Origin: Perognathus longimembris pacificus
Taxonomy: Eukaryota > Chordata > Mammalia > Rodentia > Heteromyidae
Direction: 5' to 3'
Length of the DNA stretch: 64,000 nucleotides
Assembly (NCBI RefSeq): GCF_023159225.1
Contig: NC_063176.1
Location: 4,786,963 to 4,850,962 of the forward strand
The translations under genes and the position numbers were made by a program. The notes beneath the pieces were generated by a model. It had not been told where the DNA came from. It ran no database searches and saw only the letters and a list, made by a program, of their open reading frames with translations. Below are positions 44,145 through 58,200 of the stretch, piece by piece (the first letter of the stretch is position 1; every line of letters begins with the position of its first letter).

Positions 44145-47100
44145 AGGAAAAGAAAAAGAAAGTTGGAGAAATGTTCATAGTAGACTGTTTTTGAATAGGT
44201 AGCTCTTTCTGTTATTTAACTTCTCATCTTGGAGTGAGGCATTGCTGGCTCACACCTGTCATCCTGTAGGATTATGCTTCAAAGCTAGCTCCAGCAAAGA
44301 CCGGGAGGCTACATCTCCAAAATAATCATCAAAGAGGTGGTCTAGAGGAGTGGTTCAAATGGTAGAGCACTAGTTGAGCACAAAAGCTGAACAAGTGTGA
44401 CACTTGGAGTGCAACCTCAATCCTGGCAACAACAATCTCAGGCATCTGTTGTACGTGATTACAAAGGACAGGATGCTGAGCAGGTTAATTACCATGAGGC
44501 TCACTCTCTGGCTATCATGTATCTCACTGCCAGGTGAATTGCTACTCACTAGGTTATTAGAAAGGTCTCCAGGGGACTTGAGAGTTATTCTTGTAGGGTA
44601 TAACAACCCCTCTCAAGTTTCCTTGTCCTCTTCCTTGGGTTTTAATTAGGTGACTCAACTATGACCTGTTAGTTTAATATCTCCCTCTGTGACTAGATTA
44701 TGCTTTGATGTTCAAGGTCCTTAAACCATAAAAGCTAATCACTTGATTCTAATTTAATTGGGAAGTTGACAAAAGTGCTTTCTTGTAAAGAGAAAGAATG
44801 AATTAGAAATCTAGGGCTGGGGATATAGCCTAGTGGCAAGAGTGCCTGCCTCGGATACACGAGGCCCTAGGTTCGATTCCCCAGCACCACATATACAGAA
44901 AACGGCCAGAAGTGGCGCTGTGGCTCAAGTGGCAGAGTGCTAGCCTTGAGCGGGAAGAAGCCAGGGACAGTGCTCAGGCCCTGAGTCCAAGGCCCAGGAC
45001 TGGCCAAAAAAAAAAAAAAAAAAAAAAAAGAAATCTAGTTATCTTCATCCACTATCAACACAAATCCTATGTCAATTTCCAAAATGTGGTAGATCACTTC
45101 TGGATAATTTAAAGAAAACAGGATTCCAAAGCAGAGAATACTTCTTTAAAAAGTGGAATTTGCCCACATATCACTCTTTACATTTGGGGTGACTTTATTC
45201 ATCTTTCTGGAGCATGCTTTAAATAAAAAGAAATTGGCGAAATAATTTTATACTACAAGACTGTTACAAATATACTTTATCATTTAAAAAAATCCTTATT
45301 TTTCTCCCTTTGGATACTCAAGACTAGTTTATTCAACTTTATGTTTCCAGTTTTTTGAATTGTGTTAGGTGCATATATTAGGTGCCTTATCAACATTTGT
45401 AGATACCGAGTAACACAGATTAATGGTTCATACCTATGGTATTTTCTTAAGATTGTCTGGCTTCACAAGAAATTCTTAGTAAAGCTGGGTGCCTAATGGC
45501 TTAGGACAAAGAAAATTTCTTAGTATTTTCTTCATATTTTTTTTACAAGCCAAGTTTTATAAGATTTTTAAACCTTATTCACACATGCACAATGGAAAAC
45601 TTGGTACTATTTTCCCAGTAAGCTAGTCCTGTGTCCTGTTGTTTCAATGATCAGTTCAGAAATACAGAGCACACGACTTCCACTGCCCACACAGTACACC
45701 TGAATAAACCAGGATATTGCAGTGTGAAATAGTGTCATATTTGTGACCTGTTCTCTGGGGTTGTAAACTAACAGCAGAGTAGCTATAATGAAGAACATTT
45801 AGGAGATAGCATACCAAAATAATCAAACCAAATAAACAAATCTGTTATAGAAATAGGCAAAGGTGAAGCTGATCAGATTCTGATAAACATCCCACTAAGC
45901 CTTATTTTGCAAGGCCTGCCTGGGAGAGTCTAGAATTCTGTGTGCAGTTTGGATCAAGGGGTTTCTGGGGTGGGTGTGTGGGGCTCCGTTTATGGCCCTC
46001 TGTAATCCAGATGTCAGACAGAAAATCTGATAATGAGCAAGGAACAAACAGCAGAGGCTGGTGTCGATGTGGGCAAAAAGAACCCTAGCATACTGTTGAT
46101 AGGAATGTAAACTTGTTCAACCACTCTGGAAAGCAGTATGGAGATTCTTCCAAAAGGTAAACACACACACTTCCCAGGCCTTAGCCCCTTTGGAAAAAAA
46201 AAATTAAAAAAAGTCAACACAGCTGGGTGTCAGTGGTTCACGAAGGTAATCCTAGCAGGAAGCTGAGATTTGAGGAGTCCTGTCTGAAGCCAGCCTAGGC
46301 ATGAAGAGTCAGTGAGACTCTTATCTCCAATTAAGCACTCAACCACCAGAAGCGGAGCTGTGGCTTAAGGTGGTAGAGCTCTAGCCTTGAGCAAAAGCCT
46401 TCAGGAGAGCAACCAGGCCCTGAGTTCAAGCCCCACAACCGACAGAAACAAAAAACAAAAAAAAAAGGGAGCATAGAACTATTCTGTGATCCAGCAATTC
46501 CCCTCTTGGGCATTTATCCAAACAATTATGAAATAAGATACAGAAAGACCACGTGCACAACCACATTCGCCGACGTTCCTCCCTTCACCATAGCCAAGGT
46601 GTGTGCTCAGCCCAGATGCTTCTCAATGGATGACTGGATCAAGAAAATGTGGTAGATATACAGTGGAATGTTACTCATGCCCACTGCCCGTGCACAATGC
46701 CCCTCTGTGGGGTGTCAGGACCTGTGCCAGGGCCCCACATCAGACTCTGTGTTCTGCCTGACCCCTTCCAGACCCCTCTCCCAAGCTCACTGAGGCCAGA
46801 AGAGGCCAGAGGAGGCCTCTGGAGTCAGAAGACACAGCTCAGGTCCCTCCACAAGGCCCTGTTCCCGCTGCTCATGGGGCCAACAGAGAACTGCTACTAC
46901 ATGGAAGAATGCCCTCCCTCCCACCCTCCCTCCCTCCTTTCCTTCCATCCTTCTTTCCTTCCCTCCAAGAAACTACATATAAAAGAAGTCTGTGGGGCTG
47001 GGAATATGGCCTAGTGGCAAGAGTGCTCGCCTCCTATACATGAAGCCCTGAGTTCGATTCCTCAGCACCACATATACAGAAAATGGACAGAAGTGGTTCT

Positions 47101-49163
47101 GTAGCTCAAGTGGTAGAGTGCTAGCCTTGAGCAAAAAGAAGCCAGGGACAGTGCTCAGGCCCTGAGACCAAGCCCCAGGACTGGCAAAAAAAAAAAAAAA
47201 GAAAAAAAGAAAAAAAAATAAGTCTGTGCTTTAGGAGTTAGGCCTTGGCTTGAAACTCAGTTCTGTATTTTCTGCCTATGTCAGGTTGGGGTGGTAGGAG
47301 TTATTTCTGACATTGGAACCACCTACATGTGGATAATGCCACCTTCCTGTGGGTTCTTGTAGATTAAACGAGATGGATGAACCTGCCTGGAACAGTGGTG
47401 CTTAGTGTTGGTTTCCTTCTTCTCTAGCATCTATGTGAAAAGAAAAAGAAAGTGAGAAAATGAGAAAGATCGAAATATACTGAGGCATTGTCTTTTCCTA
47501 TAATAACTACACTCACCTCTTTTTGTCACTCTTCTGTTCCTAATGCTTGGCACAGTGTCTCCTGTGGAAAAGTCATTAGCACTGTCCACTGAATGAGTAG
47601 ATGGGCCTCTGAGAGCACCGTGCCTGCTTCAGGTATCAGGTAGTAGAGCTAACATGCTATTGCATTAACTCTTCAGTGGACTGATACTGTACACTGCTTA
47701 AATCGGATGCCGGGCAAGGAGACGGAGAAGACATCCCCGCACCTGTGGAAGAAAGTACATGGAAGCGGGGCACCATTGGCTCACTCCTGTAATCCTAGCT
47801 ACTCGGGAGACTGAGGTCTGAGGATCGGGGCTGAAAGCCAGCCTGGGCAGGAAAGTCTGAGAGGCTCTTATCTCCAATTAGCCACCAGGAAACGGGGAGT
47901 GGCGCTGTGGCTCGAGTGATAGAGAGCCAGCCTTGAGTGAAAAAGCTCAGCGACAGCGCCCAGAACCTGAGTTCTGGTGACAGAAGAAAGAAAGAAGGAA
48001 AGGAAGGAAGGAAGGGAGGGAGGAAGGGAGGGAGGGAGGGAGGGAGGGAGGAAGGAGGGGAGGAAGGAAGGAGGGGAGGAAGGAAGGAAAGAAATGAAAG
48101 GAAAGAAAGAAAATAAAAAGAGAAAGAAAGAATGAAGGAAGGAAGGAAAGAAAGAGAGAAAGAAAGAGAAAGTAAATGGAATACCAGGGGAGCAGGTGAA
48201 GCTACATAACACCCCTGGAAAGTTATGCCTAGTGACAACTTTTGCTCTCTGAATTTAAATTTAGACAAAACATTAGCATTTTAATTCTTACTCTCCATCT
48301 TCATCCTAAATAAATGTCCTTATTCTACATTCTTTGTGGCCAGAATTGCTGTCATTACTGACCTGGGAGGAAGGGGGAGTGTACTTTGTAAAATGTACGA
48401 AATGACATTCAGCTCAGGGAAGCCTCAGAACTCACCTCTGTTAACTTATTCAGATGACATGATTCGTTATCTCGTGTGGGTAATCTTGGAATGGATAACT
48501 TATGAGTAATCAGCCTGCGGCTCCAGTGTAATATTTACACAATACACCTAGAGCACCAGGGATTTCTCACAGCTTTTAGACGGTACGCATCATAGGGTGA
48601 TGAAGGCTGTCTTCTGTTTGGCAATAGCTCTCAGGCCTGGAGCAGGATGCTGAAGTTGGTGATCTGGGTAGGGGTATTTCTTCCTGTCTGTCTAGAAAGC
48701 ATCAAATGCAATAATAATGGTGCTTTGCATGCCCCCGATAAAGATTATGATGGGTTTTTGTCTTCTTTCCTTGTAGATCAAAGGAATACCTATAATTACT
48801 ACAGCACATTGCCATTCACCAGTGACAAATTATATGCTGAGTTTGGAAGAGAAGCATCTAAAAATTTCACAGAAATGAGCCACAGAATTGAATCCATGGT
48901 AAGTAGTTTCCACTCTATTCTTAGGGTGCCCTCTATCATACCCATCCAACTGATCCTTGTATAAAGTAAGAGGCCATATTTTAGGGATCTAAAACCAAAC
49001 TGACAAACATGACTTAGAAGAATATACTTTGCACACCTGAACCAGTGACCTTTAATCTTCATTTATGCTGCCTCTACTCACTTTTTCTTAGTGAATGTAA
49101 TGTTCTTGGTCAGCAAAGTTCACAAACTCTGGGAATATGAGGATGATGTCCCCCCCCCCCGCC

Positions 49164-49214
<51 letters not shown>

Positions 49215-52200
49215 GTGAGTGTCTCCTAGCTTCTTAAAGAAAAGATCCAGAGCAGAAGATTTTCAAGACCAAAACTGTTTGCTACTTACATAAATTGTAT
49301 TTTACCTTTACAAACGTATAGCCTTGAACCGTTTCTTGGTTCATGAGGCTACAGGAAATTCATCTTCAGGTTTAAGGCATCAACATTTCTATGGAAAGAT
49401 GAATCCAATATTGAAGAAACCTGAAAAATTAGCAGTGTGCTCCTCCCTCATAACAAGTGTCTGAGTGATGAAGTCTTTCTATGATCAGATGAAAGAATAG
49501 CTGGGAATTTCCATATAATCTTCACAATTGTTTGTTTCATGATGCAAGAAAAGAACCAGGAATTAATCTAATACCATCTACAAAACAGTGATTGCATTTT
49601 TTAAAATTTGCAAATCACAATCATTCTGAATAAATTTCCTCATGTGAAAATTAAGGTGCCAAATTATATAATTTACAAATTGCTTTCCAAGTCTAGTAGC
49701 CTGAATCAGAGTAGGATGGAAGAAGTCCATACTGTTCTTTATTTTTCTTTCTTAATTATAACAGTATGCCCAAGCTATTTTATCAAGAAAGGAGGTTTAT
49801 TTTGGTTCCAAGTTCTAGAGGTAGAGGGTCAAACAACTACCTCTGCTGGCTTTCTTTCGGGGAGAGTCCTGAGATGACCCATAGACAGGGAGTGTGTACG
49901 TGTGCGCATGAGCTGCTTCAGCTCTCTCTTCATAGGTAGTCACCAGAATTCAATTATGGGCCTCCACCCTGGAGACCTTATCTAATCGTAAATACCTCCT
50001 AAGTGCTCCACCTTTAACATCGTAATCGGATTAAATTTCCACCCTGATCCACCATGAAGATCAAATGTCAATGCAAGAAGCATTAGGAGACATTCAAACC
50101 CGATGGAAACCAGAGCATAACTGCCACTGCTTTCCAGACATGGATTCTTCTAGAAACTGCAACAAGGAGCCAAAGACTTGGCTACCTTGGGGAGGAAGAG
50201 GACGAGTCCTGGTTATACTTGCACTTACAAACAGCAAATCAGGAAAATATATATTTAAAAAGCTTTCTTTTTTAAAAACAAATTTTATGGTCACTTACAA
50301 AACTATATGGTGTAAACCAACTGTACAACTCACGGGGGAGAGGGAAATGGGGAGGGGGGAGGGGGGGAAATGAGGGAGGAGGTAACAAGTTGGATAAGAA
50401 ATGTACCCACTGCCTTACGTATGAAACTCTAACCCCTCTGTACATCACTTTGACAATAAAGAAATAATAAATTTAAAAAATAAAGAGGCATACACATATA
50501 AAACTAAAAAAATATTGTCAAGATGATGTACAGAGGGGTTACAGTTACATATATAAGGTAGTGAGTACATTTCTTGTCAAACTTGTTACCTCCTCCCTCA
50601 TTTTTCTCCCACCTTCCATCCTTCCCAATCGCCCCTCCCCAGTTGTACAGTTAGTTTACAATATATTGTCTTGTCTTATAAGTATTGCTATTGCATTGAC
50701 TCATCTTTAACCATTTTTATCTTGTCTTTCCCTTCTCTAATTCAGACAAATATATATATACAATACCTATAAAACAGTAAAACAAACAAACAATAAAAAC
50801 CAAAACTAGAATTAGACAACATGTTCATTTTTATATGAAAACAAGAAAAGAGGACTTGTCTATTACACCATTGGTAATTGAGTTTGCAGTTACAAATATT
50901 TAATTTAGATTCCACCTATCCCTAACACAATGTTATTATCTGTGCAATTAATTAACATTGTTAAATTTGTAGGGTACTAGAGAATTTCAAGCACAAAGAT
51001 TAATTACAACAATTAATATTGAAATAAACGTTCATTTTCCTTTGTTAAAGCTTTTCTCTAGGACTAAATATGTATCTAATGTGAAGAAAGGAAAAAGGAC
51101 TTAACAAGGCAAGAAAAAAATGCCACTATTTTCCTTCTTCTTTGTCCATTTGTCAATATAAATTTTATAAGATCCCAATTGATTTAAATCTAAAGGAATA
51201 TAATAGGCAGGGTTCTTTAATACTTTCAAAAATGTATTGAAGAGTCATTTAAATTATTTTAAATCAAGTTATTTTAAAGTTATTCTTACCACTTTAACAA
51301 TCAATGTTTAAATAAAAATGTCCAAGAGAATAACAACTTAGAGGAATTATTTGTACCGTACTGATTTGTTTCACGGTTGTAGGGTCTACCTCAGGGCATG
51401 AAGACTTAGGAAACAATAAAATATAAGAAAGAATTAAGACAAAACCTCACTGCTTTTGTTAATCCTCAGCTTGTAGCAACTGTGTTAGTAACTATCCACA
51501 CGGACTGATAACAAGAAACAATTGACACACTTGCCTACTGGAACTCCTCTCTAGGATGTGCGATTACAGTAGCAGGAAATGTCATGAATCTCCATCTTCT
51601 GAGTATGAACTTCAGAGATGCCGTTCTCGGCCCTCGTTCAGGGGCGCTTCTGAGAACATCTTCGCTGCTGAGCTGCATGCACAGGGGACAGGGCACGGGG
51701 AAAGTGCGCATCTGAGCTCAGGACCCCGGGACACTTCTGTGTGCTGATCTCTGTAATCCAGCTGTTCCTTGAAGAAGAAATATCTCATTTCATTTGTCTA
51801 CCTGCAGTAGGAATCCTTATTTGGGGGTCCAAGCATTTAATCTGACTGGTTGAGAGAAAGCCCCTTCATTTCCTTTGGTGTCTTTCAGAATGGTAATAGC
51901 AGCGCCTCTGTAAGCTCTCAGAAGGCTGCCACATCCTCCATTTTCTCCTTCCTTCACTCCCTCCTTCCCTCCCTCTCTTCTTCCCTCCCTCTTTCCCTCC
52001 CTCCATCCCTCCCTCCGTCCATCCCTCTTTCCTTCCCTCCTTCCCTCCCTCCTTCCCTCTCTTCCTCCTTTCCTTCCTTCCCTCCTTTTATATGTAGGTA
52101 CATTTAAAAAATTATCATTAAGTATGTCTACAAAGGAAGTGGAGTTAGCATTCAACAAATAAGATTAAGAATACAACGCATCTTGATCACGGTTACCCCT

Positions 52201-55200
52201 TTCAACATTTTCCCTCATCCTTTCCATCCTTCAGTTCTCTTAGTTTTGTACACTATGCATTGGGATTTTGTAATTGTATTGCTGCCCCACTTCATTGGAC
52301 CCGCCAGGTCCACTATTTCTAAGGTAAAATTCAGTTCACAACTGAACAACTTGGTAGAATGCCAAGAAAGATTCAAGCTCAACACATTGCTCAATGTCAG
52401 TGCTTTTCAGTTTTGTCTCATAATATGTTTTCCCCTTGGGCTTTGAATTAACTGGCAAATTTCAGAATACTGTTCATGCTGACTTACTTTGGATATATTC
52501 TTTTTGAACAGGTAAAAAATGCATTTTCTGGATTCCCATTACAGGGAGAACTTGTGAAGGCTCATATAATCAAATTCAGGTATGTAGACTTACCGTATCT
52601 TCATCCGGTCAGTAACACATATGATTTCAAGAGCTCGTGGCGTGATTGAATTCATCCGGCAAACACGAAGCTCTGTGTCGCAAGGTGCTGTGCTCGTGGT
52701 GTAAGCATCTGCTTACACCGTGCTGGCCGGGGAAAGAACTGTACCTGGGGCACACGCTACAGGAGCCTGCCAGAAATCCCCTGCTGTATTCGCAAGTAGT
52801 GTCCTATGGAAAGGAGCTTAGTAAAGGAAATTGGTCTTTAGTTCTTGGTCCTCTTCCTTATCAGTTTTCCCTATTTATTTATTTTTAAATTTTATTGTAA
52901 CAGTGATGTGTAGAGGGGTTATAGTTCCATAGGTAAGGTTATGAGTACATTGCTTTTTAAACAGTGTTGCCCCCTCCTTCATTTTCATCCATTTCCCTCC
53001 TTCATTATTTTTTATTCCATCTCTTTATGCCTCAAATACGTAGCTAAGAGGATCCCAGATCAACTGTCACTAAATACACAACTTTATAATGCAACATATA
53101 AAGATGCATTGTTTTATATACATGTCCTTAAGCACATCAAGACTATAAATAATGTGTTATTATATGTTATTTTATATAATTTGACAAGATAAGCATCTTT
53201 TCTTGTATTAACCCTCTTGTGGGAAGAGCTAGCATACACATACTACCTTTCTGTCAGGGTGGTTGAGTTGGGAGGTTTGTACACAGGAAATATCAGGACT
53301 ATCAGGAGGAAATGTTTTTGGATTTGTTTGCATTTGAAAAAAAAAAAGATAAAGAAAAAAACTTAGGTTGTAATCAAAACTCCCCTTTCCCTCCCTTTCT
53401 CTCTCTTTTTCCTTGTTTCTTTCCCTTCTTCCCTCCTTTGTTTTTATTGTTTGTTTCACAGTGAAGAAAATGGTGGCGTGTTGGCTCATATGCTGCTGAT
53501 TTTTAGAATTCGCTCTACTGAGGATCCTGGAAACGTAAATAAAATCATTGAATATACTCTACATGAAAAGTTGCGTGATGTTTCAGGATCCCTTCAAGTT
53601 GAACGTGATTCAGTTGAAATTAAAAGTAAGTTTCCCTTCTCAATTATGTTAGATTTGGCCCTCATTTTATATTTGACTTTCCTTTTGTCAGTACTGATGG
53701 CTTCACCTAAGGCCTTGTGCTTCTTAGGCAAGTGTTTTACCAGTCAAGTCAATACTTTTTACCACTTGCAAGTTGGACCCCTTGCTTCAATGTTTCTTGG
53801 ATAGGGTCTTTGTTTTTACCCAGGTCTGGCCTTGGTGACTGATTCTCTGCTTTCCAGGTAGCAGGGATTATAGACTCATAACACCATACCAAGCTTGATA
53901 GCTGAGATAGCATCTTGCTGACTTTTTCTTCAAGACTTGCCTCAAACCATGATCCTTCTAAATCTCTGCCTCCTAAGTAGTGGAAATCACTGGTGTGCAC
54001 TGCCTTGCTTGAGCTAAAATGTTTAAAACATATATTTTATTGTTACTGTAAAGGTGATAAGCACAGGGGTTGCAGTGACAGAAGTCAAGTAATGAGAACA
54101 TTGCTGCTTGAGCAACATCACCTCTCTCTGTCTCTCTCTCTCTCTAATATATATGGAAAAATTGCATGAGTACTACACAGGTACAGACTCTTGTCATTTT
54201 CCCTTCATAATGTAACAGTTTATATAGAATTTACATTATATTAGATACTGTAGAGATGACTTAAGTGTATGGGAGAGATGATGTTAGTAAGTTATATACC
54301 AACACCGAACTGGTTTTGAACATCTGTGGAGTTTAGTATGCACAGGGGTTTCTTGGGACTAATTCCCAATAGATACCAAAAAAAAAATTGTATTTCATTT
54401 TTGTTGCCAGGCAATGAAAATACTTCAGAAAAGTGAGTTGCCTATGCTTATGTATTGTCTTAATTTTGGCTCCTGGAAAAGCAATGCTGTATTTTCTTAT
54501 CTTTCTTTCTGTGTCATTTTTCCGTAAAAATCCATTCGTTGATACAGATGAGTTACAGGAGTAAGAAAGACGACAAGAATACCTTTGCTGCCTTTCTTGG
54601 TTCGGACAGAAAGCATGGCCTTCTGGGATCGTCAGTGCCACCCTCCTCTCCCCTCCTGTCCCCTGGAGCAGTGGCTCACGCCTGTAATCCTAGCTACTCA
54701 GGAGGCTGAGACCTGAGGATCTCGGTTCAAAGGCAGCCCAGGCAGGAAAGTCTGTGAGAATCTTATCTCCAATTAACCATCAGAAAACCAGAAGTGGTGC
54801 TGTGGCTCAAAGTGATAGAGCACTAGCCTTGAGAGGAAAAAGTGCAAAGACAGTGCCCAGGCCCTGTGTTCAAGCCCCATGACCAGCAATAAACTAACAA
54901 ACAAGATAAAACTATTAAGACCTTTAAAGCAGCATCAAGGAACTAGAAAACATTGGTTGTGTGAGTCACTTGTGTTGCACAATCACCATGGAGCTGCTCT
55001 TGTGAGAAGTATTACCATTTAAAGGCAGACTTTTCTCTAGGAAGAGCTTGAAATAAAGAAGAATATGATAGGTTACTTGAAACAGAGACTATTAAGTCTC
55101 TTAAATATAACTGAAGTTACATGATCAATTCTGCCTCCTGTTTGTTAGTTTCCTCGCAAATGGCTAGATGGAGGAGAAGACCAGGAAGAAGAATTTCTAG

Positions 55201-58200
55201 AATACAAATTTCTAGTAAATCAATACTACTAAGTACCAAAAGATAAATGATCACATTAATAGTTTTGCATTTAAGACATGCATTCTTCCATCCATGTTCA
55301 AAGATATTGGTATTGTTTACTGTAAATCTACTAATTCAGGAAACATGAGAACATGAGTTTTCTCTGTTCTTGTTTGCGGTAGTGTTTGTACAGGGTTAGG
55401 AAATGTCTGCCAAGAAGTTAATAAGCTAGAGTCATTGGCTTGAGTTACTTGGTGCATTGAAAGCATACTACCTTTCTCAGCAGTAAGTGCTAGGAATACC
55501 ATGGTTGATAAAATATGATTGAGGAGTAATTCGTGGTATGTGGAACAAGTGAGACTATGCTTATGAGCTTAACAAAATAATCTGAAAAAGGGTGAGGAAA
55601 AATATCATTACATTTAGGAACTAGCACTACAGTTTAGATCACTATTTTACCCAAAGGAGGCGGCGGGGGGGGGGGGCGGTTACATGTACTTATTTCCTGG
55701 TATATGATACTTATTCTTATGTGTCAACACAAAATTATTGAATCAGAATTGCTGGGAGATGGAACCAGATTTTACATTATACATATGCTTCCTATCTGAC
55801 TCTTGTCTGCTCTGTTTATGGTGGCCTCTCCTTCTTAGAGCAATGAAACTACTACGTCCACCACAAGCTAACTATACTGCTTCACTCCACCCAGAGATAC
55901 TGTAACAGAATTTAGCAGCCATTAATATTTGAAAAACTTGCAGGTTTTTCTTATTGTAATTCAGATTAGCTGACCTTCTTCTACTTACTATTTCTATATG
56001 TTGCAGAAATCAACAAGACAGAAACAGACAAGTACTTCAACGATTGTAAGTTAAAATATTTATTAAGGTTGCTTTACTTGAATGTAAAAAATGTAATACT
56101 CTAGATCATTCACACTTACTTTGTGTTATTGTAAGGACAGAATAAACTTGCTTTATCTTACTTCTGAGGCATAATTGAACATTAAAAGTATCAAAATTTG
56201 CCAGGGAATTAGGCACGTGCCTGTAATTATATCTTACTCAGAAGGCTGAGATCTGAGGATCCTTTTCTGAAGCAAGCCCTAGCAAGAAAGTCCATGAGAC
56301 TCTTACCTCTAATTAGCCTCCAAAATGCTGGACATGGAGCTGTGGCTTAATTTGTACAGTACTAGCCGAGAGAGAGAGAGAGACTGAGAGAGAGACACAC
56401 ACACACAAAAACCCCTCAAGGATACTGCCCAAGCCCTTGGTTCAAGATGAAGTTCTGGTATCACTACCACCAAAGAAGTACACTGTTATAATATATGTTA
56501 TGGGCTGGAATGTGGCTTAGCAGTAGAGTGCTTACCTAGCCCTGGGTTCAATTCCTCGGTACCACATACACAGAAAAAGCCAGAGGTGGTGCTGTGGCTC
56601 AAGTGGTAGAGTGCCAGCCTTGAGCAAAAAGAAGCCAGGGACAATTCTCAGACCCCAGGACTAGTAAAAAATAAAAAATAAATAAAATAATACATATATA
56701 TGTTGTAATTCTAAGATGCAGGCAAAAACTTGTTTGTTTGCTCTAAATAAAATCCTGATGTTATTAATTCTAAAATGTGGCAATTATAAGATTGAAGTAT
56801 TTTGATGAATTTACAGAGAGGCCAGAAGATATTTTTCACAATCATTCAAAAATGCTGACTCTAGACCTTCCTTCTCTCTTCTATAGCAGAACATACCCCA
56901 CTATGACTTAAGGAATATATACTACTTGCGGAATCAGTACACACTATAGTTAGCTTTAAAATTGGAAGAAAATGTGCTACTTACCAGCTTAAAATGTTGA
57001 TCAACTTAAAAACATTCTCAAGCATGGAACTAAAATGTAATTCCATTATCTAAATAGCATGTATTATTTCCACCAGTATTTGTTGCAAATTTGCCATGTT
57101 CTGTTATTGTGAGAGTAAATAGGGATGCAACATGCAAAATGGATAAGATGTAATTCGTGCCTACAGCAGTTCATACACTATGGGACTAATACATGAGCAT
57201 ATAATTCTGAATGAACAATGGTCACTTAAGGACCATTATTTTGCCCAAGGTACCATGCCTCAATGTGGTGTTTTTATTTGTGTGTTTGATTCGTCTTAAT
57301 TGTATTAGGGAATGCCAGCTTTTATAGACTTGGAATAGTATAAAATATTCCATGATGCACAGGAAAGCAGCCTAGAGCAAAGAATTACATGGTTCAAAAT
57401 GCCATTGGTGCCAAGATTGAGATACTCTCCTATAAATAAGTTGAGGACTAAAAGCATACACACGATCACACAAAGAAAATTTGTGTTTATTATTATTACT
57501 ATAATTATTACTATTAATTAATATGACATCAAGGAAGTTATACGTAACCCAATTTAGAAGCAGGGAAATAAAAGGGCTATTATTGGAAAGACAAGGTGTC
57601 ATTTAAATCTTACAAGATGACTAGAAATTCACAAAATAAAATGTTAGGGATTATATAGAAAGGGAGGAAACATAAAGAAATGTTTGATCCTTTTAAGAGC
57701 ATGATCTAAAAAAACATTTATGATATAGGAACACAGTTGATGTGGTACGCAACTGCTAGCTAATGCATGACGGTCGTTGACAGGCTGCGGGACCAGGAGA
57801 AGTAAATCTAGCAATGAAAGTCTCCGAATTGTCGGTGGGACAAAGGTAGAAGAGGGAGAATGGCCCTGGCAAGCCAGCTTGCAGTGGGATGACGCCCATC
57901 GCTGCGGAGCCGTAGTGATCAGCAACACCTGGCTCTTGAGCGCTGCTCATTGCTTCCGAATGTAAGTAAGTCCTCAACCTGGGGGAGGACCCGGGGGGAA
58001 ACCAAATCCATTGTGTGTTACACTGCGGGCTTCGGAAGCGTGTCAAGAAGTTTGAGAGGGGTCAACTTCACCGTCATTGGAAGGACACGCGCTCCTCACA
58101 GAGGAATGGAGAACCTCAGGGAATTCAATGAGAGCTTCTATGGTTTGGATAGGAGATGGTACCAGAGTATATCACTCAACACTCATGGAAGTCGTTCAAC

